Assembly: GCA_001953115.1 (NCBI GenBank)
Contig: LSSL01000086.1
Coordinates: 1 to 59,300 of the forward strand
Reading direction: 5' to 3'
Origin: Smittium mucronatum
Taxonomy: Eukaryota; Kickxellomycota; Harpellomycetes; Harpellales; Legeriomycetaceae
DNA length: 59,300 nt
The position numbers and the translations under genes are program-made. A model generated the notes under the pieces. It was given only the letters and a program-made list of their open reading frames with translations, ran no database searches and had not been told where the DNA came from. This document shows, one piece after another, positions 47,606 through 56,480 of this stretch; within the stretch, counting starts at the first letter, position 1; each line of letters begins with the position of its first letter.

Positions 47606-48603
47606 GTAGCAATATGGAGACTCAGCGAAACTCCCTCAAAGATCAAGGCTATTCCGATGCCGCAATTAGAATCATGGTCTCTAATAAACGGTCTGTTAAA
47701 CTTAAGACAAGAAATCCAACAATCCAACAAGGTTTTATAAACTGGTTATCACATAATGGCTCAGCAACTAACTATACTACTATTGATTTAATCAATTATT
47801 TGGCGCAAAATTATACTCTAAAGAAACTAAGTATAAACACATTGAAAGCTTATAAATCTGCAATATGTCAAATGTTTATAGATAATTTTAAAGAAATCGA
47901 TAAGCCAATAATAAAATCATTTTTTAAAAGCATCGAAGAAATGTCTATTAAATCATTTTTCAAGCTTAAAATTGACATAGCGCCAATAGTTTCTCACTTT
48001 CAAAGATTAGGACCAACAAAATTGTTAAGCCTAAAAGATTTAACAGAAAAAACTTTCTGGCTATTAGCCACCTGTGTATTTATGCGCGCTAGCGACATGC
48101 ACAGAATTTACGACGTAAGAACTACTTTATCAGACACATATGTCTGCTTTGTAATTGTTGCACCTAAAGAAAAGCGACAAGGAAGACCTATTGAAAGACC
48201 TTGCTAAATAAAAGCCCACAATAATAAATTAATGTTCCCAGTAGATGCATATAGAATATAAAAGCAGAAAGTAGCTAATGTACCTTGTACTAGTCCTCAT
48301 GTGAACGATAAAGACATCATTATTAATCATTTTTTTAGATATATTAAAGATAACTCAAAGCCCCTATCAGTGGACAGCATCTCTAGAAATATAAAATCAA
48401 TAACAAAATTGATTGTCACTAATGGTAAAAAAATACCAAAGGCAAGAGCTATTGGTGCAACTATAGCTGCCAATGCTGGAATATCGTCAGACGTAATTAT
48501 TTCCCACGCCTTTTGGTCAGGATATGATATGTTTGATAATTATTATCGACTCTCTAGAGAATGTAATATAAATATTACTGAATCGATAATATCTCTGAAT
48601 TAA
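47599..48603 (+). pseudogene. DIRS tyrosine recombinase, broken
   Basis: This is the integrase-equivalent of DIRS elements. The N-terminal SAM-like part (KTRNPTIQQGFINWLSHNG) leads to the catalytic domain. The first catalytic Arg lies in FMRASDMHRI. The second Arg lies in PKARAIGATIAANAG, where the usual His of the His-x-x-Arg box reads Pro. A HAFWSGYDMF box and the Tyr in NYYRL follow. Stops at 48205-48207 and 48259-48261 separate the two catalytic halves. The frame overlaps the end of the preceding gene. Confidence 0.85.
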
Positions 48604-48699
48604 TAAATATATCTCCTCTCTGAGATATAATGTATATATTAATCGAGCTCGAAGAGCGAGAATTAATTAATATTATATGAAGAGAGGAGATATATTTAG
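48604..48699. repeat. DIRS internal complementary region (circle-junction copy)
   Basis: Bases 48604-48632 are the exact reverse complement of the left terminus (44505-44533, 29 bp). Bases 48633-48699 are the reverse complement of the right terminus (48874-48940, 67 bp) with one mismatch. The two halves abut without a gap, as expected for the template used to form the DIRS circle. Confidence 0.95.
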
Positions 48700-48725
48700 T
48701 CCCACACACCCAGCTCCCATTTCAA

Positions 48726-48892
48726 CCTTTGCGAAAAAATAATAAGGATATCATAATGGTACTTTACAGTATTTATACTAGAAAAAAAATAATTTAACTT
48801 TTAAAAAATTTTATAGAAATTTTTTTCTTTTATTTGTAATTTCGGTTTATTTTATCCAATAAAGATGGTAATACTAAATATATCTCCTCTCT
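48726..48892. repeat. DIRS right inverted terminal repeat
   Basis: Inverted copy of 44516-44685. Shared words include GGATATCATAATGGTACTTT, TTATTTGTAATTTCGGTTTA and ATATATCTCCTCTCT. It overlaps the right terminal segment that is copied in the internal complementary region. Confidence 0.92.
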
Positions 48893-48940
48893 TCATATAA
48901 TATTAATTAATTCTCACTCTTCGAGCTCGATTAATATATA

Positions 48941-49164
48941 AAATAAATAAATTGTAAACAGAGCGAAAATTATTTATAATAAATTAAATTTGGAGCGTGA
49001 CCAATAAATTCAAGAAATAATTTGAAAATTAGTCAGAGCTTAACCTTATACGTTACCAAAAATGCTCCAAAAATTTATTTGGGGGAGGGGGGTTACAGGA
49101 AATAAATTTCAAACCCAATAAAAAATTATAAAAATAATTTAAAAAAATTCAAATAAATTCAAAT
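48941..49164. other. Spacer between DIRS and LINE
   Basis: Short AT-rich spacer with a G-rich word at about 49080-49092. No gene seen. Confidence 0.5.
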
Positions 49165-50400
49165 AAATTTCACCCAACTCAACACTAATGCTTTATTAGT
49201 TCTATAGCTTCATAGGATTGGTTCAAGGGTGTTGGTGAATAACTTAAACTCAACAGCTTGAATTTTCAAGGCAATTTGATTCCAGTCAGAAATTTGACTG
49301 TTTCCAGATAAAATTTAAGATTGTTATTTTCAGCTTTTAGATTCCATAAAGCTTATTTAGACGCTCCGCCCTCTCAAAGAGTTTTTCAGATATCCTCAGC
49401 GGGAGGCGTTGAAATTCAAAAGTCGAATTTTGATCCCTGATTTCAGATCGGATAGATTCAGGTATGAGCTGATAGATTCTCCCATTTAGTTTTCTATCAC
49501 ATTGAAGGAGGTTTAATACGATGTGATCGACAGTTTCAGGCACACAGATTTTGCAGAATGGACAATTTTATTAAGCTTTTCATCTAAGTTTTTCATATTT
49601 AATATTCACTGGACGGCCCAAATTTGAAATTTCGCGTCATTTTGAAGGCCAGGTTTCAGAGGCCAGAGTGCATAAGCTTAAAATTCATCCAGTATCATTT
49701 TTCGTCTATTTTTCGGTCCACCAGCCACTGGTCATTTTTAGGCCGGTTATTTTTATTTTTCCAAGAGGCTATGGTGATTAATAATTCAACTTTTGAATTT
49801 TAAACTCAAAATTTTTAGCCCATCTTGCACTGCTGAACATACGAGTGGCCATTCTGGCGCTGATAGGGAACTTTATGAGGTCATTAAACCAAAATTTTAG
49901 GATATACCACTCATGATATGCACGTTTTTGAGCAGTGTTGGCTTTTAAGAAGATATATTTTATCACTAGTTCGTCTCGGACTCGTTTCATACCGGATGAC
50001 TTAACCACATTGGCGATCAGTCGGATAGCTTTGTCGATTTAGGCTTGGTCCGGTTTGACCCTGACATAGCCCATGCCAAAGGCCTCACTTCTGCAGCAGC
50101 CAATAGGCATCAGAGCCGAACTTACAAATTTTATTTTTATACTAACGAGTACTTCAGACCGGCTCAAGAAGCTATAAGCAGCGTAGAAAGCCTTCGTGAT
50201 CTTTAATTTGTTGATCTTGATGGTCACTGACAATTCCCATTTATTATTCATTATACACTCCTGATATGTATATTGATTATTTTTTGGGATTTTTTGGCCT
50301 TGTAATATCAGATAGGACAATCGATGGCTGGCGAAATTCACTACACTGCACTTTGATGTATTGCAGTCATTTCCCGAGTGTTCGACCAATCATAATTTTA
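49165..50400 (-). mobile_element. Non-LTR retrotransposon (LINE) fragment, 5'-truncated and decayed
   Basis: Minus-strand frames give the C-terminal third of a LINE reverse-transcriptase protein in pieces. 50389-50039 has a KCSVVNF, then YLILQGQKI, then KAFYAAYSFLSRSE, then GCCRSEAFGM succession, typical of the thumb and connector. 50008-49778 continues it. At about 49564-49500 a zinc-binding motif reads CPFCKIC followed by ETVDHIVLNLLQC. A decayed C-terminal tail and 3' UTR end near 49165. Stops and frameshifts (for example near 50390) show that it is dead. The polymerase catalytic region is missing, so the copy is truncated at about 50400. The clade is not determined. Confidence 0.82.
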
Positions 50401-50622
50401 TTTAATGCTGGTTGCATTTTAGCCTCTGATGCCTATTTAGGTAAATACCAATTTTCAATTCAATCATGCATAGAACAGACCAATTATAAATTGCAAATAA
50501 TATCAAGTGGTGGTGTTACCCAACTATTGAGCGACATTCTTTCGCATTCAGCCCTATATGTGGTTAAGGGAAAAGATATTGGTACAGAGCTTATAAATAT
50601 TATAAATAAAGATACTAGCTGA
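50395..50622 (+). CDS. C-terminal coding fragment, unrecognised
   Basis: A plus-strand frame continues past the LINE junction to a TGA at 50620-50622. It reads like a real protein end: DAYLGKYQFSIQSCIEQ, then KLQIISSGGVTQLLSDIL, then VVKGKDIGTELINIINK. A possible splice acceptor (ATTTTAG) lies at about 50416-50422. It is convergent with protease 3 (64 bp apart). I cannot name the family. Upstream lies the antisense LINE, so the 5' part is either absent or beyond the transposon block, which would make this a gene remnant. Composition and the absence of stops are the only support. Confidence 0.35.
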   Translation: MLFNAGCILASDAYLGKYQFSIQSCIEQTNYKLQIISSGGVTQLLSDILSHSALYVVKGKDIGTELINIINKDTS

Positions 50623-50685
50623 ATATGGATAATGATGGTAAAGAGAGTAAATTCTGAATTTCTTTATTCATTAAAGAAAAAAAAT

Positions 50686-51768
50686 CTATAGAAGAAGGGG
50701 AATGATGACGAAAGGAAGTGCGTATAAGGCAAAGATGATCTTTGATACACAGCTTCCAGAAACCACAGAAGTGCGAGACATAGAGGAAGATAGAGTAGAA
50801 GTAATGGAAGATACTCTAGACGCCACTGATGATGCACCAGAAGTGAGTGTATTGGTCGAAGAGGTACTTGAGTTGGAGCTAGAAGAGGTGGTGTTAGAGG
50901 AACTGTAAAGTAGGGATGATTTGGAAAGTGAGGCAGTGGATGCAATCCAATCGATATAATAAAATAAGTGAGTATAGTATCCAAACCCACCATTTACTGC
51001 ACAAGGGGGCCTTTGTCCACTATTGGCGTAAAGGGCGGCAGAGGGTCCATTACCAAAACTGGTTAAGCCTAACAAGGGATATCCCGAAGCACTGGAGAGA
51101 GCAAGGGGGCCACCAGAATCTCCATAGCAAGAATCCTGATTGTCTTGCGTAGCTGTGCAAATGCTTCCGCCATTGTTATTTGTGTATTCTGGGTTATATA
51201 TTTTGCACTGAGAACTTTCGGTTATTTCTAGAGGTACTGACATCAGCACGTCGGAGACTGTAGAGGTGTTAGAGTTAGAGGTGACACCCCAACCTGCGAC
51301 GGTAGCCTTCATGTCAGTGGTTATTGAAGAATCATAAATCTTGGCAAAAGTTTTGACGTCGGTATTTCGAGAAAGAATCAGTAGGCCAATATCGTTGATG
51401 GCAGTGTCAGCATCATATTGGGGATGAGGGATAGATTTAGAGACAGAATAAATATCAGTATTATACTTAATATTATATATACTGCCAACAGAAACCGTTA
51501 TCTGAGAGGGGTTAGTTTCTATGTCCTCATCGAACAAACAATGGGCAGCAGTCACAACAACATTTGGTGCAATCAGGGATCCAGTACAAGCTGAACCCTC
51601 ATTACCGTAATCACTATATATGAAGGCTGCGTATGAGAAAGTTCCCGTTTGTACTTGCACACCATTAATTACCTTTAAATCTATTGCGTTAAAAGTGGAA
51701 TTCGATTGTGCCTTTACCCATATTCCCAGATAAGACAACCCAACACATGCAATCAGTAAACGCAACAT
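50686..51768 (-). CDS. Trypsin-like serine protease 3 (S1 family), short Ser/Thr linker
   Basis: The predicted product is a secreted, trypsin-specific S1 endopeptidase. The 360-residue frame has a signal peptide (about residues 1-20), an activation site Lys32-Val33 (LKVINGV) and the triad His76, Asp126 and Ser218, with specificity residue Asp212 (NQDSCYGDSGG). Cys pairs 61-77, 188-204 and 214-256 fit the fold. The protease domain is close to protease 2 throughout, including the shared FGNGPSAA loop and the GGFGYYTH box. The linker is only about 55 Ser/Thr-rich residues and lacks the 11-residue repeats. The C-terminus (FALYALPFVIIPLLL) again looks like a GPI-anchor signal. Protease 3 and protease 2 are about 27 kb apart, separated by the AT desert and the DIRS and LINE block. 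Confidence 0.92.
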   Translation of the reverse strand: MLRLLIACVGLSYLGIWVKAQSNSTFNAIDLKVINGVQVQTGTFSYAAFIYSDYGNEGSACTGSLIAPNVVVTAAHCLFDEDIETNPSQITVSVGSIYNIKYNTDIYSVSKSIPHPQYDADTAINDIGLLILSRNTDVKTFAKIYDSSITTDMKATVAGWGVTSNSNTSTVSDVLMSVPLEITESSQCKIYNPEYTNNNGGSICTATQDNQDSCYGDSGGPLALSSASGYPLLGLTSFGNGPSAALYANSGQRPPCAVNGGFGYYTHLFYYIDWIASTASLSKSSLLYSSSNTTSSSSNSSTSSTNTLTSGASSVASRVSSITSTLSSSMSRTSVVSGSCVSKIIFALYALPFVIIPLLL

Positions 51769-52125
51769 TAACCTGACTATTTGATGTGATTGTATATAAA
51801 AATATAAATTGTTCTATTATAAAAAAAATAATCGTGTAGAGCTACCAAGGCTGAAAGAGGTGATCGTAAAGTATAAGATAACTAAAAAGAATGAATGAAA
51901 TGAAATGTGCAAACGCTCAACGTAGCTAAATAGGGGATAAGGTAGCGTAGATATAAGAAGTGGATTTGTTAATTAAAGGAGGGTTGAATATAAATTCGAG
52001 ATTCCCAGTATAGCTATTATTACAAGAGTCTTCGCTGCCGATAATATGCCTTACATAAAACCCATTCGGGTTTTATATGTGCAACCATCCCTATCGATTT
52101 TCTTGTTCTTACTAATTAATCAAGC
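51769..52125 (-). promoter_or_regulatory. Upstream region of protease 3 conserved with protease 2
   Basis: Contains GATAACTAAAAAG at 51877, a GAATGAA-GAAATG block directly after it, a GAGATT-to-TAGCT block near 51999, and ACTAATTAATC at 52111, in the same order and nearly the same spacing as 23380-23730. A TATA-like word (TTTTTATATACAATC on the minus strand) lies within 45 bp of the ATG. Confidence 0.65.
52055..52076. promoter_or_regulatory. Palindrome about 300 bp upstream of protease 3
   Basis: ATAAAACCC and GGGTTTTAT are perfect 9-bp arms around ATTC. Its centre is about 298 bp upstream of the ATG. The palindrome upstream of protease 2 is centred about 300 bp upstream. Confidence 0.5.
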
Positions 52126-54397
52126 TAGACAAATAGAGGCTGTTTTTACTCTGAGACGTAAATCTGCTTTTATTCCACTTTTCACTTTGAGATTAATTTG
52201 GAAGATCAACGCGGGAATTCAACGCTTTCTTACCATTCAGCAGTCACTCTATTATATTTTATCCAATAGAAAACTTCCCGCTCAATTGGTTCCCATTTCT
52301 GTAATTATTTACATAACTTGCGAATCTCCACCTAAATGATCATATTTATAGAAATCATATTATATAAAGACCAATTAAAAGTACTTATTTTTACAAAGAC
52401 GATTTCAGATACCCAATTAGGGTATCAACAGTATTTTTATTGATTGCGCTTTTCCACACCCAACTAAATATCGTATTTTTAGAAAAGTCACAGTCTTTAG
52501 TGTCCAATTAAAATTAACCTAATCACTATTACCTTGGCTTATTATAATAAACCCAAGCTATAGATTTGTCTACAAACATTACTAAACCGTCAATATATTT
52601 CAATCATGTTAATTGGGTTGGGAATCACCCAACCTGAAACCTTGACTCTATTGACCAGCGTAGTTTGCAATCTGATTTTCATGGTTCCGAATTTTGATTA
52701 GCCTGTTATTTCCTTTCTTTCTCCCCAGTGCTCGAACTTTAAGCCCCAATACTTGAAAGGAATGCTAAAGCATTTGATTCTGTTTAAAAAAAAAATAGAA
52801 TCAATTGGGAACCCAAAAAAATCATATTTTCATCCTTAGCATTAACAAATTAAGCCTGGAATTGATCACAGGATAGCTAATCACTCCCTAAAAAAGCAAA
52901 ATTGTATTTTTTCGAAATTTAAACATTTGAAAATTATATTATTTCAGCTCCTACTATGCCAAGGTATATTTTTTAAATTTATCCTTAATCAAAAAGTTCT
53001 CATTCGAGTATAACCCGGTTTCATATGGAAGATTCTTGGACAGATCAAGAAACTTTTTTCCACAAAGATTTATTGGCCAATGTTATTTCGACATACTATT
53101 GGCTTGACAACTTGATAAATTTTAAAAACTTGTTGAATTTTCCCTCTTTAGATTTATCACAATTACTATTTGCGTTATCTGGTATTTTGATCAAGTTAAA
53201 AAAACAGCTTATTACTAACCAATGTTTTTACTAAAATATGAAATAAGAATCTCTTATTAGTAAAGCGTCTGGTGTGTCTAAGAATCCGCATTATATCCAA
53301 AAATGAATTCGGCTCTTCCTACCCTATCCTGGGTATTCAACTAGCTTTTTTTTTTGTTATTTTCCACATTTGAATCTTTTAATAGTTTTACCCCAAAATA
53401 AATCATAGTTACCATGTGGCCATCCTTTCAAATGGTAATATTTTGATTTTCGGCAAATAATATTTAAGTTCTAAAAAAATTACGCAACAAGTCTTGGAAT
53501 TTTCATTCCGGTTTTGTCTATTTCTAAATTTTATTTTTCTCCACGAGTTTAACTGTCAGATAGGAGATGACGAAATTATTGATTTATAAAATCACGATAT
53601 ACAGGCTATGGATTATTATTTACATTCGCCAATTTACCCAACCTTTGCCGACCTACCTGAAGGGTCACCCGCAAAGGGCGAAAAGGGGATTCTACGATAT
53701 CCTGCGATTATGCACTTTCCGGATCCAAAATTATATTTATTCCTATTTGTAAAAAACAACGTTTTATATTCGAACAAAGATAAAATTAAGTAAACTTAAA
53801 CATACAATTTTTAGCAAAATTTTTGCTTTGTATAAAAAATGATGGTCGTTTTAGAACCATTGGCCCTTAAAAAACTAAATATACATTACTCATAATCTTG
53901 TGCCAAGTAAATCCAACAAACTGGGAAATAGCTAGGAGCAAATAGTTTATACCCTTATTATTAAATGCTCCAACATCTGCAAAAACTTATAAACCCCATA
54001 GATTTCTACACCTTTAGTCTCCATCAAAACTAGAGTGAAAGGGGTTTTGTTTGGGGAAAAAGTTAAAAAATGTAGTTCTTCTCAGAGCAAAAAGCTGATG
54101 GGGATGATTACGGAATTTTAACTCGTCGGATAATCCTAATCCTAACCCTATAAATTATATCAAGACACTGTGTTTCAACCGAGTTTCATAAATTGGTATT
54201 AGAGTATCAAATTAATGTACTATTATAGTGGGCTTGAAATGGCGTTTATTTCTACCCTTAATTAAAGCTGAATAAATAATTCTCATATTTGCTTTAAAAA
54301 TAGGAAATTCAAAAAAAAAAAAAAAAAAAATTTTAGAGTCAATGAAAAGTTGTAAAAACTAATTTAAAAAATTTAAGGATATTGAATAAGTTCAATC
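52126..54397. other. Intergenic region, one doubtful reading frame
   Basis: Moderately AT-rich. A plus-strand frame at 53025-53234 begins MEDSWTDQETFFHK and contains FPSLDLSQLLFALSG, which faintly recalls the helical DDT domain. It could be a first exon ending at a GTATTT donor near 53180, but no following exon is visible. A poly-A run lies at about 54310-54330. Nothing else is recognised. Confidence 0.4.
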
Positions 54398-54460
54398 AAC
54401 CTACTCCCCTCTGCCGCTCTAGCACCCCACACCTTTAGAGATTTGGTTCAAGACTTCTTT
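54398..54460 (-). mobile_element. LINE 3'-end fragment (family A)
   Basis: The plus strand reads CTACTCCCCTCTGCCGCTCTAG and then TTTGGTTCAAG. This matches the tail at 17723 (AACTCCCCTCTGCCGCTTAAG, then TTGGTTTAAG) and, less closely, those at 33931 and 49.2 kb. Confidence 0.6.
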
Positions 54461-56171
54461 GGGTTGGAGTAGTGCTTAGCTATGCGGGCATTCCACCGAC
54501 TATTTCTAAATTTCTCGATTTTATCATTGTCATGTTTTTTAACTTTGGCTAATGTATTGTGCAGAGCACTCTTACCTCATCTAAACCACAATCCGCAATT
54601 ATACACCCATCCATGTTGCTAAAGTAGGTAGTATTGTATCAACTAAATCTAGCGGCAATGCTTTCTTTTTTAATATTTTACACTAAATATAAATATGTGA
54701 GCAATCAATTTTTCATTGTCTCAAGTCTAGAATTGACTTAACATCTTTCTCATACCATTTCTGAATAATTTTTAAAAATATACCGACTCTTGCATTACGA
54801 ATTGTAAGATTTTTATAAAGATATACATTTTTAGGTGGTTGAAAGCCCTTGTGTCATTAAAAGAAAATTGTAATGTTTTCAATTACTAATAAAAAAGAGA
54901 ATTGGTATGATTTATAATCCTTTTGATTATTCTTTCCCACCTTCTCTTTTATGAGCCAAGAAATATTATATATTTCATATTTAAAGCTTTAGGAGTACTC
55001 CGTCAAATTGGATCCTTGATTTCTACATTTTAGAATATTTCAGCCCATCAGCTGTTTCGCCCACAGTTTCATTTATTCATTTTTCACTCCGAATGGGGGT
55101 TAAACCGTAATAAGAAAGAATCTTTCAACTTTTTTTTTTTTTAGACAGAAGCACTTAAGTTGGCCATTTATGATATAAAAGAATAAATTGAGCATGGTAC
55201 AAAATTACTAACACCGTTTTAAGGAGTATTTGAAGTATTATAAGGTTCTATATACGGCTTTTGATTCCCATGGGGGGGGGGGGGAATGCATTCACACTCG
55301 GAAAAATCTATTGTCAATTTCTGCAAGTAAAAGTGTTTCGTTTGTTGACTGGAATGTTATCATCTAATTCTAACCCACATGGTTCCGAACTCTTGGTTAT
55401 TGGATTGATCAAGTACTTTGACATCTTTAATTCCCCCAGACCATTAGGAGTTTCTTAATATCCAGCATTTACTATGTATCATATCGAGGACCAATGAATT
55501 TTATTTAACCATATATTTCTTTCCATGGTGATCACCCACCATCCTTTTGTTAAATCCAGCGACTTCCAAATTAGTTTTTTTTAAATTTTTAGTTCATGTG
55601 ATTTTAGGTAATGTTTCTCATTTGAACTCTGACATTTCCGTTTATCCAATAATAAGTATGGATTTTCATTGCATCGCCAGGGTAATTTCATCTTGAAATT
55701 CAGATGGTTACTTACACATTTTGTACTTATAAATTTCCTCCCAGCAATCAAAATTTTCTGTTAACATCTAAAATGTACCACAAGTGCTCGCTGCTTATTA
55801 AAAAGTTCTTTTAAAAAAGTGACTTTATAATTTTCTAGATAATTTATATTTGATTTTTTTTTCGAAAATTTTATATTCTCCTAATTTAAGTCTAAAATTG
55901 AAAGTGTGGCACTTTATCCAAATTTTTAATTATGCAGAACATCTGCTACGTACAGATTGATTTTTTTTCACCATTATGAAAGTCGATTCATTAGATGTAA
56001 CTATTGAAAATAATGTATTTAGTTTTTTTTACAGAGTGACCATTTATGGCTTTTGAATTGCCTTTTCAGCTTCTCTCTACATCTTCCTTGTGCTCTTTTG
56101 GTAGGATAAATTGATATTTTCGTGATGCATAAAACAACCCCCCCCCCATTTTTTTATAGCCGTTAAATTAT
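54461..56171. other. Intergenic region, probably decayed retroelement debris
   Basis: No intact gene. Homopolymer G at 55272-55284. A minus-strand stretch near 55540-55590 reads LDLTKGWW, resembling a reverse-transcriptase motif, but it lies on the wrong side of the reverse transcriptase fragment at 56.2-56.4 kb to belong to the same copy. Confidence 0.35.
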
Positions 56172-56480
56172 TTAATTTCGTAAAAAACTCGAGATTTTCC
56201 TATTTCTTCTAGAATATTGTTCTTTCGAGAAAGATTTCTTTACCGATGTTAGAATTATGGATATACCCTCTATATAAAACACCTTCATATTGAACATGAA
56301 TCTAATTTTATCCAGAAGATACTTCATCAACTTGAAGAACACTTTTGGTGCCTTTATCAACCCAGATAACCGTATCCGAAACTCATAATTTCTGAACTGT
56401 GTATAAAGTAACATACCCTGGCTGAAGTTGTATATAATCGGATAATTAATACGTTGAATTTATCTCTAGATTGTTTATGA
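56172..56480 (-). pseudogene. Ty3/gypsy-like reverse transcriptase fragment, decayed
   Basis: The minus-strand frame contains YEFRIRLSGLIKAPKVFF followed by KLMKYLL and then VFYIEGISIIL. This follows the order of the Ty3/gypsy palm (a Phe-Gly-Leu-x-x-Ala-Pro box, then the YxDD box). The YxDD position reads YIEG, so the catalytic Asp pair is gone, and the frame is closed soon after. No integrase or LTR is recognised around it. Confidence 0.5.

Larger units (their letters stand above)
44505..48940 (+). mobile_element. DIRS-type tyrosine-recombinase retrotransposon, full-length structure but non-functional
   Basis: DIRS elements replicate through reverse transcription and integrate a circular copy with a tyrosine recombinase, leaving no target duplication. 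This copy has inverted terminal repeats, an internal complementary region (48604-48699), and in order a gag-like gene, reverse transcriptase/RNase H/methyltransferase-like gene and tyrosine recombinase. The internal region shows that the termini are 44505 and 48940, giving 4436 bp. Frameshifts, several in-frame stops and changed catalytic residues show that it cannot move by itself. It lies at the right edge of the AT desert and is clearly higher in GC, so it probably arrived after the desert formed. Confidence 0.93.

Noticed and set aside
54136..54156. Telomere-like word CCTAATCCTAACCCTA
   Set aside because: Only about three degenerate units, with no array, so not a telomere or convincing interstitial tract.
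55540..55590. Minus-strand LDLTKGWW resembling a reverse transcriptase motif
   Set aside because: It is isolated, followed closely by stops, and lies downstream of the palm motif at 56.2-56.4 kb when it should precede it. Not enough to call a separate element.
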